From Paracoccus alkanivorans (lineage in GTDB: Bacteria; Pseudomonadota; Alphaproteobacteria; Rhodobacterales; Rhodobacteraceae), in assembly GCF_003697785.1 (NCBI RefSeq), contig NZ_QOKZ01000006.1:248001-312000 (forward strand): DNA of 64,000 nt, given 5' to 3'. Below the pieces are notes generated by a model. That model saw only the letters and a program-made list of their open reading frames with translations, was not told where the DNA came from and did not search any database. The position numbers were made by a program, and so were the translations under genes. Positions 29,889 through 39,745 of this stretch are shown piece after piece. Numbering within the stretch: the stretch's first letter is position 1; each line of letters opens with the position of its first letter.

Positions 29889-30881
29889 TTATCGCGGTTC
29901 CGCTGCCGTTACGTCGTCGCTGCGCCGGATCCGGCCGGGCGGGACACCGATGACCCGCTTGAAGGCCCGCGCGAATGCCGCCTGCGAGCCATAGCCCAAC
30001 CGATATGCGACCGAGGCGATGGATTCGCCATCGCGTCCTATCCACTGGGCGGCAAGCCGCATCCGGAGATCGGTCGTGTAGCGCAAGGGGCTGGTCCCGA
30101 CAATTGCTGTGAAACGCTCTGAAAACACCGAGCGGGACGCACCCATCAATTTCGCCATCGCCGGCACGTCCCAATCCCTGCCCGGATCGCGATGCAACTC
30201 GACCAGCACCCGGGCAAGGCGGGGATCGCGCAACGCTGTCAGGACACCCGAGACATCGTCACAGCCGCATTCCACCCAGCCCCGCACGATCAGAGCCGCG
30301 ATCACATCGGCAAGACGCGCCAGAACACCCGCCGAACCGGGGCGGTCCTGCGCCATTTCGGCATCCATCGCAGCCAATATGGCCCGCATTTCCGGCTGAC
30401 GGTCCAGTAATGCGCCGACCGACATCGCTTCGGGCATCAGGGCGATCAGGGGATGCATGGTGACCAGGTCAAGTTCCATGACACCGGTCAGGATGGTCGT
30501 GTCCAGGGTCCGGCAGGTCTTGTCATCGCAATCGCGGATCTCGCAAAAGGCCCGGCACAAGGCCTGCGGCGTATAGGTGGCGATATCCCGAACGACGATC
30601 CCGGGGGCCGATGAAAGGCTGTGGTCATGTCCGCGCGGGATCAGCACGGCGTCACCGGCTTCGAGCCGGCGCGGAGCCATGCCCGGCAATGCCAGGATAG
30701 CCCCGCCTTGCCCGATGAAGTGAAAGCGCGCACCGGTTCCCGCGGGAAACCGCACGCCGAATGGCGGTGTCAAGCGCAGGCGGGAATAGCTGGCCCCGCG
30801 CAGACGCATTCCCAGAAGGACCTCGCTGACCGCATCGCGGCCCGGGGAAGTTTCAGAGTTTCGATCAAACATGAGAGACAA
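29889..30881 (-). CDS. AraC family transcriptional regulator, cupin_6 type
   Basis: A 330-residue regulator. The N-terminal cupin-like sensor domain (about residues 40-190) includes FHFIGQGGAILAL and LEAGDAVLIPRGHDH. The C-terminal AraC DNA-binding domain (about 220-320) has the two helix-turn-helices: VPAMAKLMGASRSVFSERF and IASVAYRLGYGSQAAFARAF, with PGRIR after. It is divergent from an MFS exporter, so it likely controls that gene. The effector is unknown. Confidence 0.9.
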   Translation of the reverse strand: MSLMFDRNSETSPGRDAVSEVLLGMRLRGASYSRLRLTPPFGVRFPAGTGARFHFIGQGGAILALPGMAPRRLEAGDAVLIPRGHDHSLSSAPGIVVRDIATYTPQALCRAFCEIRDCDDKTCRTLDTTILTGVMELDLVTMHPLIALMPEAMSVGALLDRQPEMRAILAAMDAEMAQDRPGSAGVLARLADVIAALIVRGWVECGCDDVSGVLTALRDPRLARVLVELHRDPGRDWDVPAMAKLMGASRSVFSERFTAIVGTSPLRYTTDLRMRLAAQWIGRDGESIASVAYRLGYGSQAAFARAFKRVIGVPPGRIRRSDDVTAAEPR

Positions 30882-30950
30882 AATGGCATGAATAATCCGG
30901 ACTGACCAGCCAGATAAAGCGCAGTTGCAATTTCCATCAAGGATCGGATC

Positions 30951-32156
30951 ATGCCGACAGATACATTTCCCGAAACGGCAGCAAGCCCGGATTCATTCAT
31001 CTCCCCCGCCGCCGAGCGTCCCGCGTGGGGCGCTGTCTTTTCCATGTCACTGGGCGTCTTTGCGCTGGTGACCGCCGAGTTCCTGCCCGCGAGCCTGCTG
31101 ACCCCGCTTGCCGAAGGGCTGCAGATCAGCAAGGGCGGAGCAGGTCAGGCCGTGACCGCCACGGCTTTTGTCGCCCTGATTTCCAGCCTGCTGACCTCGG
31201 TCGTGACCCGGGGGATTGATCGGCGGCTGGTGCTGATCGGCTTTTCGGTCCTGCTGATCCTGTCGAACCTGATCGTCGCGACGGCGCCGGGACTGCCGCT
31301 GCTGCTGCTGGGGCGCGTGCTGCTGGGGGTGGCGCTTGGCGGATTCTGGACCCTGTCCGTGGCGACCGTGATGCGCCTTGTGCCCGAGAGCGCGATCCCG
31401 CGCGCCCTCGCGATCATGTTCATGGGAGTTTCGGCCGCCACCGTCTTTGCCGTTCCGGTTGGCAGCTATCTGGGCGCGCTGATCGGCTGGCGCGGGGTAT
31501 TTTTCGCGGCCACCGGCCTCGGCATGCTGGCGCTATTGGTGCAGATCGTCACGCTGCCTTCCCTGCCATCGCGCGGCAAGGCAAGGCTGGGCACGCTGAT
31601 CGAGGTTCTGGGCCGTCCCGGTATCGGCATCGGCATGATCGCCGTGCTGCTGGTCTTTGCCGGGCATTTCACCTTCTTCACCTATATCCGCCCGTTTCTG
31701 GAACTGGTCACTGGCGTCGGGGTGGATGGCGTCACCGCGATCCTCTTTGCCTTCGGAATCGCCAATTTCGCGGGCACCTACCTGATCGCCTATGTCATTG
31801 ACCGGTCACTCTGGCTGGCCCTGCTGGCGATGCCCCTGACGATGGCGATACTTGCCCTGCTGCTTTCCTCCCTGGGCGGCACGGCAGCGCTCGACGCGGC
31901 GATGGTGGGACTGTGGGGGCTGGTCTTCGCCGGCGTCCCGGTCTCGTGGTCCACCTGGATCACGCGCTCCATGCCCGACGAGGCCGAGGCCGGCGGCGGT
32001 CTGATCGTCGCGGCGATCAACCTTGCCATCGCGACCGGGGCGGCAGGAGGCGGCGCCGTGCTTGAACTTTCCGGTCCACGCGGCGTGTTTCTGGTCAGCG
32101 GGCTGATCCTCGGCCTCGCCGTGCTGGCCATCCTGACCAGGGTCCGGGTCAGATAA
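30951..32156 (+). CDS. MFS efflux transporter, DHA1 family
   Basis: A 401-residue protein with twelve predicted membrane segments. The MFS motif A-like loop VVTRGIDRRLVLIG is near residue 85 and the TM4-5 drug/H+ antiport-like GVALGGFWTLSVATVMRLVP near 125. The overall sequence resembles the YdhP/arabinose-efflux group of DHA1 exporters. The substrate is unknown. It is divergent from the AraC regulator across 69 bases; AAGGA lies seven bases upstream of the ATG. Confidence 0.85.
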   Translation: MPTDTFPETAASPDSFISPAAERPAWGAVFSMSLGVFALVTAEFLPASLLTPLAEGLQISKGGAGQAVTATAFVALISSLLTSVVTRGIDRRLVLIGFSVLLILSNLIVATAPGLPLLLLGRVLLGVALGGFWTLSVATVMRLVPESAIPRALAIMFMGVSAATVFAVPVGSYLGALIGWRGVFFAATGLGMLALLVQIVTLPSLPSRGKARLGTLIEVLGRPGIGIGMIAVLLVFAGHFTFFTYIRPFLELVTGVGVDGVTAILFAFGIANFAGTYLIAYVIDRSLWLALLAMPLTMAILALLLSSLGGTAALDAAMVGLWGLVFAGVPVSWSTWITRSMPDEAEAGGGLIVAAINLAIATGAAGGGAVLELSGPRGVFLVSGLILGLAVLAILTRVRVR

Positions 32157-32179
32157 GCGGCCTGTGCCATCGAAGCGGC

Positions 32180-32203
32180 ACCGGCGCTCACGCGGGCGCC
32201 GGT
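32180..32203. terminator. Hairpin between MFS exporter and hutC
   Basis: ACCGGCGC (32180-32187) and GCGCCGGT (32196-32203) form a perfect 8-bp stem between convergent genes. There is no T-tract, so an intrinsic-terminator role is unproven. Confidence 0.5.
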
Positions 32204-32227
32204 CACAAGCGGCCAGAGCCGGATTTC

Positions 32228-32941
32228 TCAGTCCGCGGTGCTGATGACATATCCGGGATGGCAGGCGATGCGGACGGTGGTGATCGGGCCCGTATCGTTC
32301 CAGGTGCTGCGATGCAGAATCAACAGCGCCTGCCCCTTCGGAACCCCGAGCATGCGCGCGTCCCGCGCATCGGCATTCTCGGCCGAAAAGGCGATATCCG
32401 CGCGCAGATAGGGGGCGTTGCGCACCAGCCATTCATTGGCGTTCTGATGGCGGAAATCGACCTTGTCGAGACCCGGCACCGAATCCGGGTTGATCCAGCG
32501 GTCCTCGAACTGGAACGCCCGCTCATCGCCATAATGCACGGCGCGCAGATGGATGAACTCCCGGCCGGGCGGGACGCCGATCCGCGCGGCCGTCTCGTCC
32601 GGGATCGGACTGCGCCGCTGCGCGACGACGCGATGGCCGTATTTCATCCCGGCACGCTCGATCTGCTCGCGGACAATGGGGATGGTGAAGATCGCCTTAC
32701 GGACGGGATTGAGCGCCACCCGCGTGCCCGCCCGCCGCCTGCGGTCCAGCAGCCCCTCATCGGCCAGCAATTGCAGCGCCTTGTTGACCGTCGCCCGCGC
32801 CACGCCGAAGGTGACGGCCAGATCGGCCTCGTCGGGAATCCGTTCGCCCTGCTGCCATTCCCGCTCGACGATACGACGGCGCACCTCGCCCGCGATGAGC
32901 TGCGCCTTGGGCGAGGTCGAGCCGGGCTGACGGTCGTTCAC
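32228..32941 (-). CDS. hutC: Histidine utilization repressor HutC, GntR family
   Basis: A 237-residue GntR-type repressor of the HutC subfamily. The N-terminal winged HTH (about residues 10-75) includes IPDEADLAVTFGVARATVNKAL; the C-terminal UTRA ligand-binding domain (about 95-235) includes FQFEDRWINPDSVPGLDKVDF. In the family, urocanate releases the repressor from DNA. The GTG start overlaps the hutF stop (GTGA), so it is expressed from the hutF promoter, which carries matching operators: autoregulation is expected. Confidence 0.93.
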   Translation of the reverse strand: MNDRQPGSTSPKAQLIAGEVRRRIVEREWQQGERIPDEADLAVTFGVARATVNKALQLLADEGLLDRRRRAGTRVALNPVRKAIFTIPIVREQIERAGMKYGHRVVAQRRSPIPDETAARIGVPPGREFIHLRAVHYGDERAFQFEDRWINPDSVPGLDKVDFRHQNANEWLVRNAPYLRADIAFSAENADARDARMLGVPKGQALLILHRSTWNDTGPITTVRIACHPGYVISTAD

Positions 32942-34302
32942 ATCCGCTCCTGCAATCTGGTGATCCGGGCCATGTATTCGGCAGTGATCCGGTCACGGTC
33001 AATATGCCGTCCGTCACGGACCACATGCCGCCCCGCCGCCCAGACATCGCGGATCAATCCATCGCCACCGGCAAAGATCAGGCTGTCCAGCATCTGGTCG
33101 CCATCGCGCGCCGCCATCACCGGGTTTTGCAGCGACACCGCGCAGAAATCGGCCCAGAGCCCCGCCCGGATCGCGCCGCTTTCGCGTCCGGCGGCACGCG
33201 CACCACCCTCCAGCCCGGCCTCGTAGAGCACCCGCCCGGTCGAGCGTTCGGGCTGCGCCAGGATGGCGCGGGCGGTATCGCGCAGGCGCTGGCTGTATTC
33301 CAGCGTGCGCAGTTCCTCGATCAGCGAGATGCGGATATTGCTGTCCGAGCCGAAGCCGAGCCGCCCCCCGGCCCCGCGCCAGGTGGTGCCGTTGAAGATA
33401 CCGTCGCCAAGGCTGGATTCGGTAATCGGGCACAGCCCCGCCACGGCGCCGGCCCCAGCCAGCCTGCGGGTTTCGTCCTCGGTCATGTGGGTCAGGTGGA
33501 TCAGCGTCCAGTTGCCGTCCGGGGCGTGGTTGTCCAGCAGCCACTCGACCGGGCGAAGCCCGTGGGTTGCCTGCACCTCCTCGATCTCGGGGATCTGCTC
33601 GGCCAGGTGCATGTGCAGCGGACGGCCCGGGCGCAGCGCGGTGCAGGCCGCCAAGCCTTCGGGGCTGACGGCACGCAGGGAATGCGGCGCCACCCCGATC
33701 CCGGCATCAAGGGGCAGGTCGTGCAGGCTTGCCTCGGCGGCGTCCAGCAGGCGGGCGAAGCCATCCGGATCGGTGCCGAAACGCGCCTGTCCGGGGCCGA
33801 GCGGCCGCCCGTCGCAGCCGCCGAACTGGTAATGCACCGGCAACAGCGTCAGCCCGATTCCGGTCCGGCTGGCGGCTGCGGCGATGCGTTCGGACATCTC
33901 GGCGATATTGTCATAGCCCGCGCCGCCGGGGCGGTGATGCAGGTAATGGAATTCGACATTGGTGGCATAGCCCGCCTCCAGCATCTCCATCTGCACCAGC
34001 GCGGCGATGGCCTCGACATCCTCGGGGGTCAGGTGATCGAGAAAGCGGAACATGATCTGCCGCCATGTCCAGAACGTGTCGCGGGGATGGGGGCCGCGCG
34101 CCTCGGACAGCCCGGCCATGGCGCGCTGGAAGGCATGCGAATGCAGGTTCGCCATCGCGGGCAGCAGCAATTCGACCCGCTGGCCATCCGGCGCGGCATC
34201 GGGCGTGACCGCCCTGATACGGCCATCGGCGGCCAGTTCGACCCGCGTATTCCGCGCCCATCCGCCGGGCAACAATGCCTGCTCCGCCCATATCACGGTC
34301 AT
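32938..34302 (-). CDS. hutF: Formimidoylglutamate deiminase
   Basis: A 454-residue metal-dependent amidohydrolase-fold enzyme hydrolysing N-formimidoyl-L-glutamate to N-formyl-L-glutamate and ammonia. The metal-binding motif is LPAMANLHSHAFQRAMAG (about residues 48-65), with a downstream LHMHLAEQIPEIEE (about 233) and GFGSDSNIRISLIEELR (about 320), both typical. It defines the five-step hut pathway when combined with hutG. I chose the ATG at 34302, with AAGGAAG upstream. It is divergent from hutI and followed by hutC. Confidence 0.94.
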   Translation of the reverse strand: MTVIWAEQALLPGGWARNTRVELAADGRIRAVTPDAAPDGQRVELLLPAMANLHSHAFQRAMAGLSEARGPHPRDTFWTWRQIMFRFLDHLTPEDVEAIAALVQMEMLEAGYATNVEFHYLHHRPGGAGYDNIAEMSERIAAAASRTGIGLTLLPVHYQFGGCDGRPLGPGQARFGTDPDGFARLLDAAEASLHDLPLDAGIGVAPHSLRAVSPEGLAACTALRPGRPLHMHLAEQIPEIEEVQATHGLRPVEWLLDNHAPDGNWTLIHLTHMTEDETRRLAGAGAVAGLCPITESSLGDGIFNGTTWRGAGGRLGFGSDSNIRISLIEELRTLEYSQRLRDTARAILAQPERSTGRVLYEAGLEGGARAAGRESGAIRAGLWADFCAVSLQNPVMAARDGDQMLDSLIFAGGDGLIRDVWAAGRHVVRDGRHIDRDRITAEYMARITRLQERM

Positions 34303-34339
34303 CCCGTCTTCCTTTCCTCCGGTCACGGTCGGACGGCGA

Positions 34340-34393
34340 TTGACGCCCGATAAGTTTATACATATAGAATAATTAAGTTTAGACATAATTCAA
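34340..34393. promoter_or_regulatory. Divergent hutF/hutI promoters with two HutC-type operators
   Basis: Plus strand (hutI): TTGACG (34340-34345), 17 bases, TATAGA (34363-34368). Minus strand (hutF): TTGAAT (34393-34388), 16 bases, TATTCT (34371-34366). GTTTATAC (34354-34361) and GTTTAGAC (34377-34384) both match the GTNTANAC core known for HutC-subfamily GntR operators. They sit within the 13-bp direct repeats AAGTTTATACATA (34352) and AAGTTTAGACATA (34375), 23 bp apart. Both operators overlap both promoters, so one repressor would silence both directions. Confidence 0.72.
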
Positions 34394-34412
34394 TATCGAA
34401 AACGGGGCAACC

Positions 34413-35615
34413 ATGCGGCTTCTCAGCAATGCCAGGCTTGCGCGGATTGACGGGAAATCAGCGCATTACGCGGTGAGCGAACCATTGTCGCTGGTCATGC
34501 GGGGCGACCGAATCGCGTGGATCGGGGCGGCGGATGCGCTGCCTGACGAATTCGCGGGGGCCGTGCCGCATGACCTTGGCGGGCGGATCGTCACGCCGGG
34601 GCTGATCGATTGCCACAGCCATATCGTCTTTGGCGGCGACCGCGCCCGTGAATTCGAGATGCGGTTGGAAGGCGCCAGCTACGAGGAAATCGCGCGGGCG
34701 GGAGGCGGCATCCTCTCGACCGTCAAACATACCCGCGAGGCGGATGAGGCCAGCCTTCTGGCCTCGGCGCTGCCGCGCGTCGATGCACTGCTGGCCGAAG
34801 GCGTGACCACGCTGGAGATCAAGTCGGGCTATGGTCTGGATATCGAGACCGAGATCAAGATGCTGCGCGTGGCCCGCCGGATCGGGCAGGAGCGCCGCGT
34901 GACCATCCGCACGACATGGCTGGCCGCCCATGCCCTGCCGCCGGAATACAGGGAGGACCGGGCGAGCTATCTGCGCGATGTCATCATCGCGGGGATGGAG
35001 CGCGCCCATGCCGAGGGGCTGATCGACGCGGTGGACGGGTTCTGCGAGGGCATCGCCTTCACGCGCGACGAGATGGCGCAGGTCTTCGATCACGCCGCCC
35101 GCCTTGGCCTGCCGGTCAAGCTGCATGCCGAGCAATTGTCGGACCTGGGCGGGGCGGCGATGGCCGCGCGGCATGGTGCGTTGTCGGCGGATCACCTGGA
35201 ATATCTGGGTGCGGATGGAATCGAAGCCATGGCAGCCTCGGGCACGGTGGCGGTGCTGCTGCCCGGTGCCTTCTATACGCTGCGCGAAACGCAATTGCCG
35301 CCGGTGCAGGCACTGCGCGATGCCGGGGTGCCGATGGCACTGGCCACGGATTGCAATCCGGGCTCCTCGCCGCTGACCTCGCTTCTGCTGGTCATGAACA
35401 TGGCCGCGACGCTGTTCCGGATGACGCCCTCGGAATGCCTGGCGGGTGTCACCGCCCATGCCGCCCGTGCGCTTGGCATGGGTGATCGCGGCGCGATCAC
35501 GGTGGGCAGCCGCGCCGACCTGGCGATCTGGAATATCACCCATCCGGCCGAACTCAGCTATCGGATCGGCTTCAACCCGCTTCATGCCCGCATCTACGGA
35601 GGCGAATTTGCCTGA
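34413..35615 (+). CDS. hutI: Imidazolonepropionase
   Basis: A 400-residue amidohydrolase opening the imidazolone ring of 4-imidazolone-5-propionate to formimidoylglutamate, step three of histidine breakdown. The metal site motif is [21 protein letters not shown] (about residues 61-81, shown here in part), with further conserved HAEQLSD near 245 and [11 protein letters not shown] near 315. It is the first gene of the plus-strand hutI-hutH-hutG-hutU run and overlaps hutH by eight bases. Confidence 0.94.
   Translation: MRLLSNARLARIDGKSAHYAVSEPLSLVMRGDRIAWIGAADALPDEFAGAVPHDLGGRIVTPGLIDCHSHIVFGGDRAREFEMRLEGASYEEIARAGGGILSTVKHTREADEASLLASALPRVDALLAEGVTTLEIKSGYGLDIETEIKMLRVARRIGQERRVTIRTTWLAAHALPPEYREDRASYLRDVIIAGMERAHAEGLIDAVDGFCEGIAFTRDEMAQVFDHAARLGLPVKLHAEQLSDLGGAAMAARHGALSADHLEYLGADGIEAMAASGTVAVLLPGAFYTLRETQLPPVQALRDAGVPMALATDCNPGSSPLTSLLLVMNMAATLFRMTPSECLAGVTAHAARALGMGDRGAITVGSRADLAIWNITHPAELSYRIGFNPLHARIYGGEFA
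35598..35610 (+). promoter_or_regulatory. Ribosome site that fixes the TTG start of hutH
   Basis: GGAGG (35598-35602) lies five bases before TTG (35608-35610) inside the last codons of hutI. The TTG starts [19 protein letters not shown], the expected hutH N-terminus; no ATG or GTG occurs at a sensible position nearby. Confidence 0.75.
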
Positions 35616-37149
35616 ACTGATCCTCACCCCCGGCGAGGCAACCCTTGCCCAGCTTGAACGCGTCTGGCGCGAGGGGCTGGCCGTCCGGCTGGCTGACAGC
35701 GCCCGCGCGGGTATCGATGCCTCGGCGGCGCAGATCGAGGCTGCCGCGAATGGCAATCAGCCGGTCTATGGCGTGAATACCGGTTTCGGCAAGCTGGCCT
35801 CGATCAAGATCCGGGCCGAGGATACCGCAACGCTGCAACGCAACCTGATCCTGTCGCATTGCTGCGGCGTGGGCGAGCCGGTCGAGCCCGAGACCACAAG
35901 GCTGATCATGGTGCTGAAGCTTCTGTCGCTCGGGCGCGGCGCGTCGGGTGTGCGGCCCGAGGTGATCGCGCTGATCGAGGGAATGCTGGCCCGCGACGTG
36001 CTGCCGGTGATCCCCGCGCAGGGCTCGGTCGGGGCCTCGGGCGATCTGGCGCCGCTGGCGCATATGGCCGCCGTGATGCTGGGCGAGGGCCGCGCCACCC
36101 ATGACGGGCACGAGATGAGCGGCGCCGAGGCCTTGGCGGTGGCGGGGCTGGCGCCGGTGGTGCTGGCCGCCAAGGAAGGGCTGGCGCTGATCAACGGCAC
36201 ACAGGTCTCGACCGCATTCGCGCTGGCCGGGCTGTTCGAGGCATTCGCCTCGGCCCGTGCCGCGCTGGTTACATCGGCGCTGTCCACCGACGCGATCATG
36301 GGCTCGACCGCGCCTTTCCTGGACGAGATCCACCAGCTGCGCGGCCATCGCGGTCAGATCCTGTCGGCGCGGGTCATCCGGGGGCTGATGGAGGGCAGCG
36401 AGATCCGCGAAAGCCACCGCGAGGGCGATGCCCGCGTGCAGGACCCCTATTGCATCCGCTGCCAGCCGCAGGTGACCGGCGCCTGTCTCGACCTGCTCTG
36501 GCAGGCCGCCCACACGCTGCGGATCGAGGCGAATGCCGCCACCGACAACCCGCTGGTGCTGGCCGAGGCCGGGCGGATCGTCTCGGGCGGGAATTTCCAC
36601 GCCGAGCCGGTGGGTTTCGCCGCCGACCAGATCGCGCTGGCCATCGCCGAGATCGGCGCCATCGCGCAGCGCCGCATTGCGCTGATGGTGGACCCGGCGC
36701 TGAGCCATGACCTGCCGCCCTTCCTGACCCCCGATCCGGGGCTGAACAGCGGGCTGATGATCGCCGAGGTCACCAGCGCCGCGCTGATGAGCGAGAACAA
36801 GCACCTGGCCAATCCCTGCAGCACCGATTCCACGCCCACAAGCGCCAACCAAGAGGATCATGTCAGCATGGCCGCCCATGGCGCGCGGCGCTTGCGGCGC
36901 ATGAATGCCAACCTGTCGCAGATCATCGGGATCGAGGCGCTTTGCGCGGCGGCGGGGGTGGAGTTCCGCGCGCCCCTTGCGACATCAGGCCCGTTGCGGG
37001 CGGTGATCGCCCGGCTGCGCGAAACCGTCCCGGCGCTGGATCAGGACCGCTACCTCGCCCCCGACCTGGCCGAAGCGGCCATGCTGGTCCGCTCGGGCGC
37101 ATTGGCCGGCGCGGTGCCCGCCGGTCTTCTGAAGGAGGTCTGCCCGTGA
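35608..37149 (+). CDS. hutH: Histidine ammonia-lyase
   Basis: A 513-residue enzyme removing ammonia from histidine to give urocanate, step one of the pathway. The self-made MIO electrophile comes from Ala143-Ser144-Gly145 in [15 protein letters not shown]. Conserved [10 protein letters not shown] (about residue 52) and the C-terminal [15 protein letters not shown] (about 412) are typical. The start codon is TTG, supported by a perfect ribosome site; the gene overlaps hutI by eight bases and its stop overlaps hutG (GTGA). Length matches the family's usual 505-515. Confidence 0.95.
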   Translation: MPELILTPGEATLAQLERVWREGLAVRLADSARAGIDASAAQIEAAANGNQPVYGVNTGFGKLASIKIRAEDTATLQRNLILSHCCGVGEPVEPETTRLIMVLKLLSLGRGASGVRPEVIALIEGMLARDVLPVIPAQGSVGASGDLAPLAHMAAVMLGEGRATHDGHEMSGAEALAVAGLAPVVLAAKEGLALINGTQVSTAFALAGLFEAFASARAALVTSALSTDAIMGSTAPFLDEIHQLRGHRGQILSARVIRGLMEGSEIRESHREGDARVQDPYCIRCQPQVTGACLDLLWQAAHTLRIEANAATDNPLVLAEAGRIVSGGNFHAEPVGFAADQIALAIAEIGAIAQRRIALMVDPALSHDLPPFLTPDPGLNSGLMIAEVTSAALMSENKHLANPCSTDSTPTSANQEDHVSMAAHGARRLRRMNANLSQIIGIEALCAAAGVEFRAPLATSGPLRAVIARLRETVPALDQDRYLAPDLAEAAMLVRSGALAGAVPAGLLKEVCP

Positions 37150-37940
37150 ATCCCGTTGACGTCACGAGGGGCGACGGCCCGGTCATCCTTGGGCTGCCGC
37201 ATACCGGAACCTTTCTGCCCGATGATATCCTGACAAGGCTGAACCCGCGCGGACAGCTTTTGGCCGATACCGACTGGCATATCCACCGGCTCTATGAGGG
37301 GCTGCTGCCCGGCGCGACCACGGTGCGGGCGCGGTTCCATCGCTATGTCATCGATGCCAATCGCGGCCCCGACGATGCCAGCCTCTATCCCGGCCAGAAC
37401 ACCACCGGGCTCGTGCCTCTAACCGATTTCGACGGCGAGCCGATCTGGACCGAGACGCCCGGCCCGGAAGAGATCGCCGGGCGCAAGACCCGTTTCCACG
37501 CCCCCTACCACGCCGCACTTGCCGCAGAGATCGAGCGGGTTCGCGCGAAACATGGCGTGGCGATCCTGTATGACTGCCACTCGATCCGCAGCGAGATCCC
37601 GTTTCTCTTCGAGGGCAGGCTTCCGGATTTCAACATCGGCACGAATATGGGCGCGAGCTGCGATCCGCGTATCGAGGCGGCTGCGTGCGATGTCGTTAAG
37701 GCGACCGGGCGCAGCTGGGTGGTGAATGGCCGCTTCAAGGGCGGCTGGACGACGCGGCATTACGGCCAGCCCGCACGCGGTGTCCACGCCATCCAGATGG
37801 AACTGGCGCAATCGACGCATCTGGCAACGGAGGCTCCGCCCTTCGATTACGACGAAGGAAAGGCCGGGGCATTGCGGGAATCCCTGCGCGGGATCCTGGG
37901 CCGGTTGGCAGCGTTGGCGCCGGTGCTGGCGGCCGAATAA
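37146..37940 (+). CDS. hutG: N-formylglutamate deformylase
   Basis: A 264-residue zinc-dependent amidohydrolase (FGase family) hydrolysing N-formylglutamate to glutamate and formate, the last step when HutF is used. Motifs: [13 protein letters not shown] (about residues 16-28), [37 protein letters not shown] (about 141-157) and the C-terminal [15 protein letters not shown]. Start GTG at 37146, overlapping the hutH stop, with AAGGAGG upstream. Repeat copy E separates it from hutU. Confidence 0.93.
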   Translation: MNPVDVTRGDGPVILGLPHTGTFLPDDILTRLNPRGQLLADTDWHIHRLYEGLLPGATTVRARFHRYVIDANRGPDDASLYPGQNTTGLVPLTDFDGEPIWTETPGPEEIAGRKTRFHAPYHAALAAEIERVRAKHGVAILYDCHSIRSEIPFLFEGRLPDFNIGTNMGASCDPRIEAAACDVVKATGRSWVVNGRFKGGWTTRHYGQPARGVHAIQMELAQSTHLATEAPPFDYDEGKAGALRESLRGILGRLAALAPVLAAE

Positions 37941-37942
37941 CT

Positions 37943-38001
37943 GCGTCCCGCGATGGCCGGGGCTCTGCCCCGGACCCCGAGGTATTTGCACAAAGAAGAA
38001 A
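37943..38001 (+). repeat. Dispersed intergenic repeat, copy E, inside the hut operon
   Basis: GCGTCCCGCGATGGCC, then a perfect 6-bp hairpin, CCGGGG (37957-37962) with CCCCGG (37968-37973), then GAGGTATTTGCACAAAGAAGAA. The tail differs from the other copies by CAC for CAT, losing the ATG. It lies between hutG and hutU in the same orientation, so it is not simply an operon terminator. Confidence 0.75.
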
Positions 38002-38033
38002 TACAGGTTTTCCGATCTGCTTGGGAGCAAGAC

Positions 38034-39698
38034 ATGAACAATCCCCGCCACAATAGCCGCGACATCTATCCTGCCACCGGCACCGAGATCACCGCGAAGA
38101 GCTGGTTGACCGAGGCGCCGATGCGGATGCTGATGAACAACCTGCATCCCGACGTGGCCGAGAATCCGCATGAGCTGGTCGTCTATGGCGGCATCGGCCG
38201 GGCGGCGCGGACATGGAAGGATTTCGACCTGATCGTGGACAGCCTGAAGGCACTGGAGGAGGACCAGACCCTGCTGGTCCAGTCCGGCAAGCCGGTCGGC
38301 GTGTTCCGGACCCACAAGGATGCGCCCCGCGTGTTGATCGCCAATTCCAACCTGGTGCCGCATTGGGCGAATTGGGATCATTTCAACGAACTCGATAAGA
38401 AGGGGCTGGCCATGTATGGCCAGATGACCGCCGGATCCTGGATCTATATCGGCAGCCAGGGCATCGTGCAGGGCACCTACGAGACCTTTGTCGAGGCAGG
38501 GCGCCAGCATTACGGCGGCAATCTGACCGGGCGCTGGATCCTGACCGCCGGATTGGGCGGGATGGGCGGCGCGCAGCCACTGGCGGCGGTGATGGCCGGG
38601 GCCTGCTGTCTGGCCGTGGAATGCGACGAGACCCGCGCCGATTTCCGGCTGCGGACGCGCTATGTCGACGCGAAGACCCATAGCCTCGACGAGGCGCTTG
38701 CCATGATCGATCAATGGACCGGGGCGGGCGAGGCGAAATCGGTGGCGCTGATCGGCAATGCGGCCGATGTGTTCCCGGAACTGGTCCGTCGCGGCATCCG
38801 CCCCGACATCGTCACCGATCAGACCAGCGCGCATGACCCCGTGCATGGCTATCTGCCCAAAGGGTGGAGCGTCGCGGAATGGCGGGCGAAGCAGGAAAGC
38901 GATCCCAAATCCGTCGAAAAGGCCGCTCGCGCCAGCATGCGCAAACATGTCGCCGCGATGGTGGATTTCTGGAATGGGGGCGTGCCGACACTGGATTACG
39001 GCAACAATATCCGCCAGGTCGCCAAGGAGGAGGGGCTGGAGAACGCATTCGCCTTCCCCGGCTTCGTGCCCGCCTATATCCGCCCGCTTTTCTGCCGCGG
39101 CATCGGCCCGTTCCGTTGGGCGGCGCTGTCTGGTGATCCCGAGGACATCTATCGCACCGATGCCAAGGTGAAGGAACTGATCGACGACCCGCATCTGCAT
39201 AACTGGCTGGACATGGCCCGCGAGCGGATCAGTTTCCAGGGCCTGCCCGCGCGGATCTGCTGGGTCGGGCTGGGGCTGCGCCACAAGCTGGGGCTGGCCT
39301 TTAACGAGATGGTCCGCAATGGCGAGTTGAAAGCCCCGATCGTGATCGGCCGCGACCACCTGGATTCCGGCTCGGTCGCCTCGCCCAACCGCGAGACCGA
39401 GGCGATGAGGGACGGCTCGGACGCGGTGTCGGACTGGCCGCTTCTGAATGCGCTGCTGAACACGGCCTCGGGGGCGACCTGGGTCAGCCTGCATCACGGC
39501 GGCGGTGTCGGCATGGGCTTTTCGCAGCATTCCGGCATGGTGATCTGCTGCGATGGCAGCAAGGATGCTGATGCGAGGATCGCACGGGTGCTGTGGAACG
39601 ACCCCGCGACCGGGGTGATGCGCCATGCCGATGCCGGTTATGACATCGCGCTGGAATGCGCGAAAGAGCATCAACTGAACCTGCCCGGAATCCTGTAG
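38034..39698 (+). CDS. hutU: Urocanate hydratase
   Basis: A 554-residue urocanase, adding water to urocanate to give imidazolonepropionate (step two), with tightly bound NAD as electrophile. Conserved stretches: [18 protein letters not shown] (seen as [11 protein letters not shown]), the NAD-fold [15 protein letters not shown] (about residue 175) and [14 protein letters not shown]. The expected catalytic cysteine region is near [11 protein letters not shown] (about 370). Start at 38034 with GGGAGC upstream. It is the last gene of the hut run and converges with a PutP-type symporter. Confidence 0.95.
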   Translation: MNNPRHNSRDIYPATGTEITAKSWLTEAPMRMLMNNLHPDVAENPHELVVYGGIGRAARTWKDFDLIVDSLKALEEDQTLLVQSGKPVGVFRTHKDAPRVLIANSNLVPHWANWDHFNELDKKGLAMYGQMTAGSWIYIGSQGIVQGTYETFVEAGRQHYGGNLTGRWILTAGLGGMGGAQPLAAVMAGACCLAVECDETRADFRLRTRYVDAKTHSLDEALAMIDQWTGAGEAKSVALIGNAADVFPELVRRGIRPDIVTDQTSAHDPVHGYLPKGWSVAEWRAKQESDPKSVEKAARASMRKHVAAMVDFWNGGVPTLDYGNNIRQVAKEEGLENAFAFPGFVPAYIRPLFCRGIGPFRWAALSGDPEDIYRTDAKVKELIDDPHLHNWLDMARERISFQGLPARICWVGLGLRHKLGLAFNEMVRNGELKAPIVIGRDHLDSGSVASPNRETEAMRDGSDAVSDWPLLNALLNTASGATWVSLHHGGGVGMGFSQHSGMVICCDGSKDADARIARVLWNDPATGVMRHADAGYDIALECAKEHQLNLPGIL

Positions 39699-39745
39699 GA
39701 GATCGGGACGAAAGGCATCCAGCCCTGCCGGATACCGTCAGGTTT

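Noticed and set aside
35572-36879. 435-codon minus-strand frame opposite hutH
   Set aside because: Antisense shadow of hutH.
37419-39674. Long open frame (751 codons) on the minus strand opposite hutG-hutU
   Set aside because: It lies entirely antisense to well-supported hut genes and has a His/Gly/Arg-rich composition typical of shadow frames in GC-rich DNA.
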